Assembly (NCBI GenBank): GCA_947085045.1
Contig: CAMTUU010000002.1
Location: 124,001 to 188,000 of the forward strand
Direction: 5' to 3'
DNA from: Pseudolysinimonas_A sp947085045
GTDB taxonomy: Bacteria > Actinomycetota > Actinomycetes > Actinomycetales > Microbacteriaceae
Length of the DNA: 64,000 nt
In this document: one piece after another, positions 24,755 to 33,087 of the stretch
Layout: each line of letters opens with the position of its first letter
Numbering within the stretch: the stretch's first letter is position 1
Made by a program: the position numbers and the translations under genes
The notes under the pieces: model-generated
Seen by the model: only the letters and a program-made list of their open reading frames with translations
Told to the model about the DNA's origin: nothing
Databases searched by the model: none

Positions 24755-25521
24755 TGATCGAAGCCGGGGTCGCTGCCGCCGCACTGGCCGTCGTGGCGCT
24801 CGCCCTCGCGGTCCCCGTTCCCATCCTGCTCGCCCGGGCGTCGTGGCCCACCCGTGCCCCCGCCCGTGCCCTCGTGCTCTGGCAGGCGATCGCTCTCGCC
24901 GGCGGGTTCTCGATGATCGGCGCCCTCGTCGGAGCCGGGATCGCCCTCGCGCCGCTGCACACCCTCGGCGGCGGCATCCTCATCGGCACCGCCGTCGGCC
25001 TCGCCGGCCACCTGCTCGGGCACCTCGCCGCGACGATCGCCTCCGTCGTGCGCTCCCGCTCGCGGCATCGCGCGCTCCTCGAGCTGCTGACCTCACCCGA
25101 CCCGTCGCGTCCGCAGACCCTCATCCTGGATGCGGCGACCCCGGTCGCCTACTGCCTGCCGGCCGGCTTCTCGTCGATCACCGTGCTCTCCCGTGGCCTG
25201 CTCGACCGACTCCCCCCCGCGGAACTCGCGGCGGTGATCGCCCACGAGCGCGCGCACCTCACCCAGCGCCACGACATCGTGCTCGTCGCCTTCCGGGCGT
25301 GGCACTCGGCGCTGCCGTGGTTCCCGATCGCCGCCCGCGCGGCCGAGGAGGTCGCGGTGCTCGTGGAACTCCTGGCGGACGACGGCGCCCGGCGCACCAC
25401 GCCCGACGACGTGCTGGCCCGGGCGATCGCCGCCGTCTCGTCCGCGCACGTGACCGACTTCGTGGATGCCGGCACCCAACGCCCCCGCACCACCCGAGAC
25501 CGACTCACCCGCCTCAGCTGA
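24754..25521 (+). CDS. M56 family membrane metallopeptidase (BlaR-like)
   Basis: A 255-residue membrane protease with predicted helices at about 1-28, 38-66, 70-98 and one near 180-200. The zinc motif is IAHERAHLTQRHD (HExxH at 164-168), with a downstream Glu near 208 as third ligand. It lacks the extracytoplasmic penicillin-binding sensor of staphylococcal BlaR1, like the shorter actinobacterial proteins. It is expected to cleave, or release, the BlaI repressor encoded just upstream in response to an unknown membrane or respiratory signal. Terminated by a long hairpin at 25538. Confidence 0.85.
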   Translation: MIEAGVAAAALAVVALALAVPVPILLARASWPTRAPARALVLWQAIALAGGFSMIGALVGAGIALAPLHTLGGGILIGTAVGLAGHLLGHLAATIASVVRSRSRHRALLELLTSPDPSRPQTLILDAATPVAYCLPAGFSSITVLSRGLLDRLPPAELAAVIAHERAHLTQRHDIVLVAFRAWHSALPWFPIAARAAEEVAVLVELLADDGARRTTPDDVLARAIAAVSSAHVTDFVDAGTQRPRTTRDRLTRLS

Positions 25522-25537
25522 GCGAGGAGACCGCGGA

Positions 25538-25610
25538 GGGCGCGGGGAGCGTGCGCGAGTCAATCGGGGTAGGGGTCCCCGCTCTTGACTCGCGCGCGCT
25601 CCCCGCGCCC
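25538..25610. terminator. Near-perfect 26-bp inverted repeat, bidirectional terminator
   Basis: The arms 25538-25563 (GGGCGCGGGGAGCGTGCGCG, ending AGTCAA) and 25585-25610 (TTGACTCGCG start) are complementary over 26 bases with one mismatch, around a 21-base loop. It sits between convergent genes (M56 protease and LigM-like), ending both transcripts. Confidence 0.8.
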
Positions 25611-25636
25611 GACACCCGCGAGTGACTCAGCGGCGC

Positions 25637-27028
25637 TCAGTCGTTAGCGCGATACACGCTGCGCGCGTAGTCGTGGTACGGCGCCGGGGCGACCGTGGCA
25701 CGGATCTTCACCTGACGGTGCTTCTGGTCGACCTGCGGCTTGCGCGAGATCGGGTCCTCACCCCAGACGACCTCGACGACAGTCCCCTCCTCGACGGAGT
25801 TGTCGACCGTCGCGAGCGACATGTAGAGCTGGTCGAGGGCGACGTAACCGGCGTCGGTCGAGATGCCGACCTGCTTGCCGTCGAGCTCGACGGTGTCCAT
25901 CTGGTAGAAGCCGTAGCGCGCCTTCGGGAAGTCGAGGAATTTCGCGGGGATGCCCGGCTCGACCTGCGACTTGACGATCGAGGCGACATCTTCGGCGTTC
26001 CAGAGCAGCGTCACCTTGCGGCGCTGCGGAGCCGCGGCGATCTTCTCGAGCGCCTCGCGGCCGTGGAAGTCGTGGTCGAACTTGACCGAGCGGCCGAGGC
26101 CGAGGTCGAACGGGGTGAACTGGTAGTCGTGCACGTCGGTCGAGTACAGCGAGCCGCCGATCGAGCCGGCGCGGGCCGCGGGAAGCCACTCGCGGTACTC
26201 GGCGAAGTCGTCGTCCCAGATCGCCGGGAACGGGGTGGGCACCCAGCCGGATTCGAGCGGCGACGACGAGTACGCCTTCGCGCCGACCCGACGGATGCCG
26301 AACTCCTCACCCGCCTCCATCATCGCGTCGATGACGCTCTGGCCGTCGGAGTACTTCCCGTAGAACTCGAACCCGGGCTGCCCGGCCATGCCGTGGCGCA
26401 GCGCCTTCACCTCGACGCCGGCGATCCCGAGGTCGGCGATGTGGAAGAACTTCACCTCGGGCACCGGCCCGCCCCAGAGCTTCTCCATGACGTGGTCGGC
26501 CTCGGGCCCCTGGATCTCGTAGCGGAAGAAGGTCGGGTCGTTGCCCGCGCCGCGCATGTTCGAGTTCGCCTCGAGGCGGTGGTGCACGTCCTTGCCCTGG
26601 CCTTCGGCCTTCTCGACGTTGTAGCGCACCCAGTCGATGAGGATGTGGTGGCCGACGAGCACGAGGCCTTCGCGGTCATCCGAGTTGTAGAAGAGGATGC
26701 CGTCGCCGATCAGGTAGCCGTCCTGGTTGACGGCGATGAGCTGCTTGGCGACCCCGGCCCGGAAGGTGGCGAACGTGTTGGGCGAGATGCCGGAGAGGAT
26801 CGAGATCAGGTCGGACCCGCCGAGGAACAGCTGGGTCATGTGGTGCGACTGGTCCATGATCGCGACGGTGGTCGACCAGGCGCGCTGCTCGTCGCGCCAG
26901 TTGGTGAACTCGGGCTGGATCGGGAAGGTGACCGAGGGCCAGTCCTGGTTGCGGAGCAGTTCGACGGGGTTCCCCGCGCGGGTGATGGCCTGGGCCAGAG
27001 TCTCTACATCTGAACGGCGTGACGTCAT
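25637..27028 (-). CDS. ligM: Vanillate/3-O-methylgallate O-demethylase, tetrahydrofolate-dependent (LigM type)
   Basis: A 463-residue GcvT-fold aminomethyltransferase-like protein. Length and the runs FTNWRDEQRAWSTTVAIMDQ, DGYLIGDGILFYNSDD and RYEIQGPEADHVMEKLWGG match the LigM/DesA group, which moves the methyl group of vanillate, syringate or 3-O-methylgallate to tetrahydrofolate, releasing protocatechuate or gallate. The ATG at 27028 was preferred over an upstream start at 27148, which would run into the IclR gene. Divergent from an IclR regulator 113 bases away, probably its regulator. Other proteins of this fold (dimethylglycine or DMSP demethylases) are less likely given PobA and beta-ketoadipate genes nearby. 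Confidence 0.8.
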   Translation of the reverse strand: MTSRRSDVETLAQAITRAGNPVELLRNQDWPSVTFPIQPEFTNWRDEQRAWSTTVAIMDQSHHMTQLFLGGSDLISILSGISPNTFATFRAGVAKQLIAVNQDGYLIGDGILFYNSDDREGLVLVGHHILIDWVRYNVEKAEGQGKDVHHRLEANSNMRGAGNDPTFFRYEIQGPEADHVMEKLWGGPVPEVKFFHIADLGIAGVEVKALRHGMAGQPGFEFYGKYSDGQSVIDAMMEAGEEFGIRRVGAKAYSSSPLESGWVPTPFPAIWDDDFAEYREWLPAARAGSIGGSLYSTDVHDYQFTPFDLGLGRSVKFDHDFHGREALEKIAAAPQRRKVTLLWNAEDVASIVKSQVEPGIPAKFLDFPKARYGFYQMDTVELDGKQVGISTDAGYVALDQLYMSLATVDNSVEEGTVVEVVWGEDPISRKPQVDQKHRQVKIRATVAPAPYHDYARSVYRAND

Positions 27029-27141
27029 CGTCGTGTCCTTCGAGTCGAAGCGGTTGCCGGAAGTGTATGAACCCCTCGGTGAAAGCCGCGGCGTCGCTCT
27101 CTTTGAAAGAAAGTAGGGTGGGCGAGCGAAGGAGCTCCGTG

Positions 27142-28008
27142 ATGGCACGACAATCCAACGGCGTCTCGGCGATCAGCCGCGTCGTCATGGTGCTCGACAC
27201 CTTCTCGTTCGAAGCCCCCTTCCTCTCCCTCAGCGAGATCGCGGAGCGCGCCGGCATCCCGATGTCGTCGGCCCACCGCATCGTCAGCGAACTGGTCGAG
27301 CACGGCCTGCTGGAGCGGATGCCGGACCGCAGCTACCGCGTCGGCAACCGGCTCTGGGAGATGGGCAGCCGCACCCCCGGGGCGCTCGGGTTGCGCGAGA
27401 TCGCCCTCCCCTACCTGCACGCCATCCAGTCCCGGGTGCGGCAGCACACCCAGCTGCTCGTGCGTTCGGGACTCGACATCCTGGTCATCGAGCGCCTCTC
27501 CTCGCGCGACGCGGTCGTCAACGCCTCGATCGTCGGCGGGCGCACCCCGATGCAGCTCTCGTCGAGCGGGATCGTCTTCCTCGCCAACTCGGAGGAGGAT
27601 CTCGTGCCGGCGATCGTGGAGCGCGGTCTCGCCCCGATCACCCCGTTCAGCCTGCGCACGGAAGGCGAGCTGCGGGATGCCGTCGCCCGCGCCCAGAGGG
27701 ACGGGTACGCGGTGTCGACGGGCTGGATCTTCGAGGAGTCGCGGGGAGTCGCGGTTCCGGTACGCGGCTCGCAGGAGGTCGTCGTCGGCACCGTGAGCGT
27801 CGTCGTGCCGAACGACACCGGCACCGTCGACGATCTGGTGCGGCTGCTGCGGCTCGCGGCGGAGGGCATCTCGGAGGCGCTGCTGCGCAGCTACCTGCCG
27901 CCCGGGCATCCGCACGCCCGAGCCGGCGGCGTCTACCGCCGGCTCGTCGCCTCGTCGGACAAGTCGATGGCGTACTTCGAGCACCTTCTCGAGGAGCGCG
28001 CCCGATGA
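27142..28008 (+). CDS. IclR family regulator beside ligM
   Basis: A 288-residue IclR regulator. The winged helix occupies about residues 8-65 (AISRVVMVLDTF, then IAERAGIPMSSAHRIVSELV) and the effector domain the rest, with GGRTPMQLSSSGIVFLA and GWIFEESRGVAVPV as family blocks. I chose ATG 27142, with AAGGAG ten bases upstream; a GTG one codon earlier is possible. It is divergent from the O-demethylase, so it likely responds to vanillate or a related aromatic acid. Its stop overlaps the start of the membrane LuxR-type gene (ATGA). Confidence 0.88.
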   Translation: MARQSNGVSAISRVVMVLDTFSFEAPFLSLSEIAERAGIPMSSAHRIVSELVEHGLLERMPDRSYRVGNRLWEMGSRTPGALGLREIALPYLHAIQSRVRQHTQLLVRSGLDILVIERLSSRDAVVNASIVGGRTPMQLSSSGIVFLANSEEDLVPAIVERGLAPITPFSLRTEGELRDAVARAQRDGYAVSTGWIFEESRGVAVPVRGSQEVVVGTVSVVVPNDTGTVDDLVRLLRLAAEGISEALLRSYLPPGHPHARAGGVYRRLVASSDKSMAYFEHLLEERAR

Positions 28009-29264
28009 GAGCCGCCGTGGCGGGAGCCGCCGTCACCGCGGGCGCTCTGGGTTCCGCTCTCGCCCTCGGACTCCTGCGGCTCGGCGGCGCCGAGACCTAC
28101 GTCACCGACCCGCTCGCGGCCACCACCCTCGCCGCCGCCGCGGTGGCGGTCGTCGCGCTCGGAGTGCTGCGGTCGCGCGCCGGCGACGCGGCCCTCGGGG
28201 CCGGGATGCTCGCGCTCGGCGCCTCGCTCGTGCTCTACCTCGCCTTCGGCGCCCTCGCGACCGGGGCGGTGGCCGGAGGCTGGCCGCTCGCGACCACGAT
28301 CGTCGGCGTGTGGGGTGCCTGGTGGATGGTGCCGCACATCGTCATCCCCCTCGTCGCCCTCCGCGGGGTGCCGCGCGCCCGGATCGCCCGCGTCGCCCTG
28401 CTCGCGATCGGCGCGCTCGGGCTGCTCGGCACCGCCCTGCTCAGCGAACCCGAGCAGCCGTTCGGTGGGCTGCCGACGGCGGCCCCCGAGGGCTGGGCGT
28501 CGTCCGACCTGCTCGGCGTGCTGGCCGCGGCTCTCTTCGCCGCGCTGCTCGTCGCGCCCGCGCTGCTCGCGATCCGGGTGGCGCACACCCGCGGTCTCGA
28601 ACGCCGGGCGTCCTTCGCGCGGCTCGCGGCCGCCGGCATCCCGCCGCTGCTCGTGGTGATCTGCGTCGGACTCGCCGTCGCGCGCGACCCCGGCGATGTC
28701 GACCCGGAGACCGGCAGCGTCGGCTACCTCGTCGCCCTCGGCGTCGCGTGCCTGCTCGCCGCGCTCGCGCTGACCACGGGTGACGGTGCGGGTTCCCGGG
28801 TCGCCGTGCACCGGCTGCTCGGCGCCGTGCTGGCGGGTTGGGCAACCGTCCTCGGCTTGCTCGGCGGAACTTGGCTCGTCGCCCTGCTCGCCCGCGTCGG
28901 CTCCCTGGTGAGTGCCCTCGCGATCGCGGTGCTCGCCGTCGCGCTGGCCGCGGGGTGGTGGGCGGCGACCCGTGCCCTCGGCCGCCTCTTGCACGTCGAG
29001 CCTGTGGCCGCCAGCATCCCGAATCTGTCGCGCCGGGAGAGCGACGTGCTCGCCCTCGTCGCCGATGGTCTCCGGGATGCCGACATCGCCGCGCGGCTGC
29101 ACCTCTCGGAGCGCACCGTCGAGAGCCACGTGCGCAACATCTTCCGCAAGCTCGGGCTGGAGGCCGACGACGGCGCGAATCGGCGGGTTCTCGCCGCGCG
29201 TTCGTGGGTCGAATCCCGGAGTTCAGGGGTGGCCCGGATATCGGCCGGGGCGCCGGCCGACTGA
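28005..29264 (+). CDS. Multispanning membrane protein with C-terminal LuxR-type helix-turn-helix
   Basis: A 419-residue protein. Residues 1 to about 325 form roughly eight to ten hydrophobic helices with no recognised enzyme or sensor motif. Residues 340-385 are a clear LuxR/GerE DNA-binding domain (LSRRESDVLALVADGLRDAD, then LSERTVESHVRNIFRKLGL). A membrane-embedded one-component regulator is implied, with DNA binding at the cytoplasmic face. It begins inside the stop of the IclR gene, so both regulators come from one message. No ligand can be inferred. The final 30 residues after the domain are polar and probably unstructured. Confidence 0.8.
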   Translation: MRAAVAGAAVTAGALGSALALGLLRLGGAETYVTDPLAATTLAAAAVAVVALGVLRSRAGDAALGAGMLALGASLVLYLAFGALATGAVAGGWPLATTIVGVWGAWWMVPHIVIPLVALRGVPRARIARVALLAIGALGLLGTALLSEPEQPFGGLPTAAPEGWASSDLLGVLAAALFAALLVAPALLAIRVAHTRGLERRASFARLAAAGIPPLLVVICVGLAVARDPGDVDPETGSVGYLVALGVACLLAALALTTGDGAGSRVAVHRLLGAVLAGWATVLGLLGGTWLVALLARVGSLVSALAIAVLAVALAAGWWAATRALGRLLHVEPVAASIPNLSRRESDVLALVADGLRDADIAARLHLSERTVESHVRNIFRKLGLEADDGANRRVLAARSWVESRSSGVARISAGAPAD

Positions 29265-29308
29265 CACTGCGGGGGCGGGATCGTCCCGCGAGAACCGAAA
29301 GGTGTCCC

Positions 29309-29995
29309 GTGACCGCCCTCTCCCCCTCGACCGTCGACGTGCGCCCGTCGAAAGCCCGCTTCGCGCTCGGCCTCGTGCTGCTCGCGCTCGCCGTGGCGAT
29401 CTTCGCCAACCTCGATCCGCTGCTGGCCTGGAAGGATGAGATCCCCGAACTCGGCCAGGGCCGACTGTTCGCGTACTACACGGCGCAGTCGAACTTCCTC
29501 GCGGTCGCGGCGCTCGCGGTGCACGGCATCCAGTTCGTGCGCGGGCGCCGGCCCGGCGTCGCCGCCGAGTACCTGCGCGGACTCGCGACGGTCGACATGG
29601 CGATCACCGGCATCGTCGCCGGTCTTCTACTCGCCGAGCCCGGGGCGCCGTTCACCTACTCGAACTTCGTGCTGCACCAGGGCGGACCGCTGCTGATGGT
29701 GCTCTGGTTCGTCGTGCTGCCGCCCCTGCGCGCGCTGCCCTGGACCGCCGCGATCGTCTGGCTCGCGCATCCGTTCGTGTGGACCGTGACGACGCTGACC
29801 TACGCCGCGGAGTCGCCGGACGGCTGGGTCCCGTACTTCTTCCTCGACCCGGCCGAGATGGATGGCTGGGGTGGCGTGACCCTCGTGGTGGCGATCATCC
29901 ACCTCGTCGTGCTCGGCCTCGGGCTGCTCGCCGTGCTCGCCTCGCGGGCGCGCTGGCGGGTCGGGATCTGGCGCCGACTCGGGCTGGGCGACTAG
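29309..29995 (+). CDS. Pr6Pr family membrane protein
   Basis: A 228-residue protein with about six membrane helices. The segment GRLFAYYTAQSNFLAVAALA and later TYSNFVLHQGGPLLMVLWF are typical of the actinobacterial Pr6Pr/FAR-17a-like family, whose function is unknown. I chose GTG at 29309 with a GAAAGGTG Shine-Dalgarno; upstream codons in the frame run through the LuxR gene. The 3' end touches the convergent amidohydrolase stop (four-base overlap). Sitting 44 bases after the LuxR-type gene, it may be a target or partner of that regulator. Confidence 0.72.
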   Translation: MTALSPSTVDVRPSKARFALGLVLLALAVAIFANLDPLLAWKDEIPELGQGRLFAYYTAQSNFLAVAALAVHGIQFVRGRRPGVAAEYLRGLATVDMAITGIVAGLLLAEPGAPFTYSNFVLHQGGPLLMVLWFVVLPPLRALPWTAAIVWLAHPFVWTVTTLTYAAESPDGWVPYFFLDPAEMDGWGGVTLVVAIIHLVVLGLGLLAVLASRARWRVGIWRRLGLGD

Positions 29996-30996
29996 GACAG
30001 ATGGGCCTCGAGCCGCGGGTACACGACGCGGGGGTTCGTTTCGTAGATGCGAGCACGCACGTCGGCGGTGATGCTCGCGGCTTCGAGGTACTTTCCGGTG
30101 TCATCCCATCCGGAACCAGTCGTCGGGTTGTCGCCGCGGACGGCCCCGAGCATCTCGGACCCGAAGAGCACACGCTCCGTCGGCACGACGTCGAGCAGCA
30201 GGTCGATGCCCGGCTGGTGGTAGACGCAGGTGTCGAAGAAGATCCGCTCGGTGGCGCCCTCGAAGTCCCAGCCCTCGCGCACGCTCATCCCCTGGAAGCG
30301 TCCCCAGTGGAACGGGATCGCGCCGCCGCCGTGCGGGATCACCAGCCGCAGGTTCTCCTGGTCCTTCATGAACCCGCTCGACAGCGCCTGCACGAAGAAG
30401 GTCGTGTCGGCCGACAGGTAGTAGGAGCCCGTGGTCTGGAAGAACGGGTTCTCGGCCTGGCTGACGTGCAGCATGCCGGGCACGTCGAGTTCCTGCATCG
30501 CCTCCCAGAGCGGCCACCAGTACCTGTCGCCGAGATCGGGGCCGGTCCAGTAGCCGCCGGTCGGGTCGGGGTTGACGTTGACGGCGACGAAGCCGAGCTC
30601 TTCGACGGTGCGGCGCAGCTCGCGCACGGAATTCTCGATCGATGTGCCGGGCGACTGCGGCAGCTGCGCGACCGGCACGAAGTTGGCGGGATACAGGTCG
30701 CACACGCGCTTGATGAGGTCGTTCTGCCGCGTTGTCCAGTCGAGCGACGTCGTCGCGTCGCCCACGTGGTGCCCCATCCAGGACGCCCGCGGCGAGAACA
30801 GGGTGATGTCGATGCCGCGTTCGCGCTGCACCCGCAGCTGACCGCCCTCGATGCTCTCGCGGATCTCGTCGTCGGTGACCGGGAAGCGACCGTCGGACGC
30901 GGCCGGCCCGCCGCTCAGCGCAGCGACCTGGGTGTCTCGCCACGTCCCCACTCCCGGCGGCGTCGTCGTGTAGTGGCCGTGGCAGTCGATGATCAC
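29992..30996 (-). CDS. ligJ: Amidohydrolase, 4-oxalomesaconate hydratase-like (LigJ type)
   Basis: A 334-residue ACMSD-type amidohydrolase with the metal-binding start MIIDCHGHYTTTPPG (His6, His8), VIPHGGGAIPFHWGR as a further metal-site block and FGSEMLGAVRGDNP near the end, the form seen in LigJ where Glu replaces the usual Asp. LigJ hydrates 4-oxalomesaconate in protocatechuate 4,5-cleavage and gallate breakdown. Other ACMSD-like decarboxylases are the alternative. It is translationally coupled (GTGA) to the IclR regulator upstream. Its presence beside beta-ketoadipate genes is unexpected, since that route does not use this step. Confidence 0.7.
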   Translation of the reverse strand: MIIDCHGHYTTTPPGVGTWRDTQVAALSGGPAASDGRFPVTDDEIRESIEGGQLRVQRERGIDITLFSPRASWMGHHVGDATTSLDWTTRQNDLIKRVCDLYPANFVPVAQLPQSPGTSIENSVRELRRTVEELGFVAVNVNPDPTGGYWTGPDLGDRYWWPLWEAMQELDVPGMLHVSQAENPFFQTTGSYYLSADTTFFVQALSSGFMKDQENLRLVIPHGGGAIPFHWGRFQGMSVREGWDFEGATERIFFDTCVYHQPGIDLLLDVVPTERVLFGSEMLGAVRGDNPTTGSGWDDTGKYLEAASITADVRARIYETNPRVVYPRLEAHLS

Positions 30997-31766
30997 GTTT
31001 CGAATGTAGCCAAAATTGTCGACGATCGTGAGAGGGCATCTTCGATCTCTCCGGCGGCTGCGCGGAGGACGGCGACCACCCGATCGCTCTCGTCCCCCCG
31101 CGGCAGCACGACCGCGAGCGCGGCCACCACCGAGCCCCGGTCGCGGATCGGCACCGCGACACCCGTCGACACCGCTTCGATCGACCCGGGTGCCACCGCG
31201 TGGCCGAGCCGCCGCACCTCCGCGAGTTTCCGGCGCAGCGCCGCGGGGTCGGCGATCGTTTCGGGCGCGAGCCGCTCGATCGGTGCGGCGAGCACCCGTT
31301 CGACCACCGCGGGCGGCGCGGACGCGAGCAGCACGAGGCCCGACGACGACGCGTGCAGCGGCAGACGGCCGGCGATCCGCGCGATGTTGGCGCCGGCATC
31401 CGGATGCGACAGCCGCTCGAGGAACAGCACCTGGTCGCCGTCGAGCACGCCGAGCTGGGTGTGCTGCCGCACGAGGGCCTGCACGCGTTCCATCGCCGGC
31501 AGGGCCGCCTGGCGCAGCCCGAGCGCGAGCGACCCGCGCGTCGCGAGTTCCCAGAGCCGCATCCCGACCCGCGCGCGACCCTCGTCGTCGCGCTCGAGCA
31601 ACCCGCTGCTGACGAGTTCTCCGACGAGCCGATGACCGGTGGATGCCGGCAGCCCGGCCCGCCGGGAGATGTTGCTCGGCGACTGAGCGGTGTGCTCGGC
31701 GTCGAAGGTGGCGAGCACCCGCACGAGCCGGTCGATGACGCTGTCGCCGCTGCGCGAGTTGGCCAT
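30993..31766 (-). CDS. IclR family regulator, divergent from pobA
   Basis: A 257-residue IclR regulator: winged helix at about 6-62 (VIDRLVRVLATFDAE, SNISRRAGLPASTGHRLVGE), then the effector domain with GRLPLHASSSGLVLLA and GSIEAVSTGVAVPIRDRG. It is 78 bases from pobA on the opposite strand and overlaps the LigJ-like gene downstream, so by position it is a PobR-like activator responding to 4-hydroxybenzoate or its product. The ATG at 31766 gives the normal short N-terminus; the open frame beyond it belongs to antisense pobA. Confidence 0.86.
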   Translation of the reverse strand: MANSRSGDSVIDRLVRVLATFDAEHTAQSPSNISRRAGLPASTGHRLVGELVSSGLLERDDEGRARVGMRLWELATRGSLALGLRQAALPAMERVQALVRQHTQLGVLDGDQVLFLERLSHPDAGANIARIAGRLPLHASSSGLVLLASAPPAVVERVLAAPIERLAPETIADPAALRRKLAEVRRLGHAVAPGSIEAVSTGVAVPIRDRGSVVAALAVVLPRGDESDRVVAVLRAAAGEIEDALSRSSTILATFET

Positions 31767-31844
31767 CTTCCCATTGAACGGGCAACCGTGACCATCACGC
31801 AACGTCTCGCCCGACACTGGAGCCACCGATCGAAGGAGATCCCC

Positions 31845-33026
31845 GTGGCCACCCCCCTCCGCACCCGCGTCGCCATCGTCGGCGCCGGCCCCGCCGGACT
31901 GTTCCTCTCCCACCTGCTGCACCGCGACGGCATCGAGTCGATCGTCATCGACGACCGCTCGCGCGAGGACATCGAGAAGACGATCCGTGCCGGCATCCTC
32001 GAGAACGGCACCTACGACCTCTTCGTCGAGACGGGCGCCTCGGAGCGCATCGTCACCGACGCCCACCGGCACGACGGCATCGAGCTGCAGTTCGGCGGTG
32101 AGAGCCACCGCATCGACTTCGAGCGACTCGTCGGGGGCGCGGTCTACCTCTATCCGCAGCACGAGGTGCTCAAGGATCTGCTGGCCCGCCGTCTCGCCGA
32201 CGGTGGCGACATCCGCTTCGAGCACTCCGCGCTCGAGGTGCTCGACGCCGAGACCGACGCGCCCCGGGTGATCGCGACGGATGCGAACGGCGAGCGGGTC
32301 GAGATCGTCGCCGACGTCGTGATCGGCGCCGACGGCTCGCGCAGCGTCACCCGCACGGCGGTCGTCGGCTCGCAGACCGGCGGCTACTTCCGCGAGTACC
32401 CGTTCGCGTGGTTCGGCATCCTCTGCGAGGCCCCGCCGTCGTCGCAGGAGCTGATCTACGCCAACTCCGACCAGGGCTTCGCGCTGATCAGCCAGCGGTC
32501 GGCCACCGTGCAGCGGATGTACCTGCAGTGCGAGCCGACGCAGGATCCGAACGAGTGGAGCGACGCGCAGATCTGGGACTCCCTGCAGTCCCGGGTCGCC
32601 GGTCGCGAACTCGCCGAGGGTCCGATCTTCCAGCGCGACGTGCTGCGCTTCCGCTCGTTCGTCGCCCACAAGCTGCAGAAGGGCCGCGTCTTCCTCATGG
32701 GCGACGCCGCGCACACCGTGCCGCCGACCGGTGCGAAGGGCATGAACCTCGCCATCAACGACGTGCGCATCCTGCACGAGGGCCTCGCGGCGTTCTTCGC
32801 CACCGGCAGCACGACCGGCCTCGACGGCTACGAGGAGCGGGCGCTGCACCGCATCTGGCGCGCGCAGCACTTCTCCTGGTGGATGACCAACATGCTGCAC
32901 CTCACGCCCGACGCGACCGACTTCGACCGCCGCCGGCAGCTCGGCGAGCTGGAGAGCGTCGTGTCCTCGGATGCCGGCAGCACCTACCTCGCCGAGGCGT
33001 ACACGGGCTGGCCGTACACCGACTGA
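31845..33026 (+). CDS. pobA: 4-hydroxybenzoate 3-monooxygenase
   Basis: A 393-residue flavoprotein hydroxylase converting 4-hydroxybenzoate to protocatechuate with NAD(P)H and oxygen. The FAD dinucleotide fold is TRVAIVGAGPAGLFLSHLL at the start. RAGILE, ADVVIGADGSRSVTR and GDAAHTVPPTGAKGMNLAIN (second FAD motif) are present. Length equals the Pseudomonas enzyme (394). GTG at 31845 has a CGAAGGAGAT Shine-Dalgarno at 31831-31840. The product is the same as that of the LigM-type demethylase, so the two feed one pool of protocatechuate. A hairpin terminator follows. Confidence 0.93.
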   Translation: MATPLRTRVAIVGAGPAGLFLSHLLHRDGIESIVIDDRSREDIEKTIRAGILENGTYDLFVETGASERIVTDAHRHDGIELQFGGESHRIDFERLVGGAVYLYPQHEVLKDLLARRLADGGDIRFEHSALEVLDAETDAPRVIATDANGERVEIVADVVIGADGSRSVTRTAVVGSQTGGYFREYPFAWFGILCEAPPSSQELIYANSDQGFALISQRSATVQRMYLQCEPTQDPNEWSDAQIWDSLQSRVAGRELAEGPIFQRDVLRFRSFVAHKLQKGRVFLMGDAAHTVPPTGAKGMNLAINDVRILHEGLAAFFATGSTTGLDGYEERALHRIWRAQHFSWWMTNMLHLTPDATDFDRRRQLGELESVVSSDAGSTYLAEAYTGWPYTD

Positions 33027-33035
33027 CCAGAAGGA

Positions 33036-33074
33036 CGGAGCGGGCCGACCACGCCACCGAGGTGGCCCGCTCCG
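33036..33074. terminator. Bidirectional hairpin between pobA and the thiolase
   Basis: CGGAGCGGGCC (33036-33046) and GGCCCGCTCCG (33064-33074) form an 11-bp perfect stem with a 17-base loop, between convergent stops at 33026 and 33088. Confidence 0.8.
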
Positions 33075-33087
33075 AGCATGAGGCGCA

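Noticed and set aside
24398..25521. Beta-lactam resistance regulation by the BlaI/M56 pair
   Set aside because: No beta-lactamase or penicillin-binding gene is nearby, the M56 protein lacks a penicillin-binding sensor, and the shared operators face cydA.
25637..27028. Glycine cleavage T protein
   Set aside because: The fold is shared, but length, the matching LigM-type blocks and the absence of other glycine-cleavage genes favour an O-demethylase.
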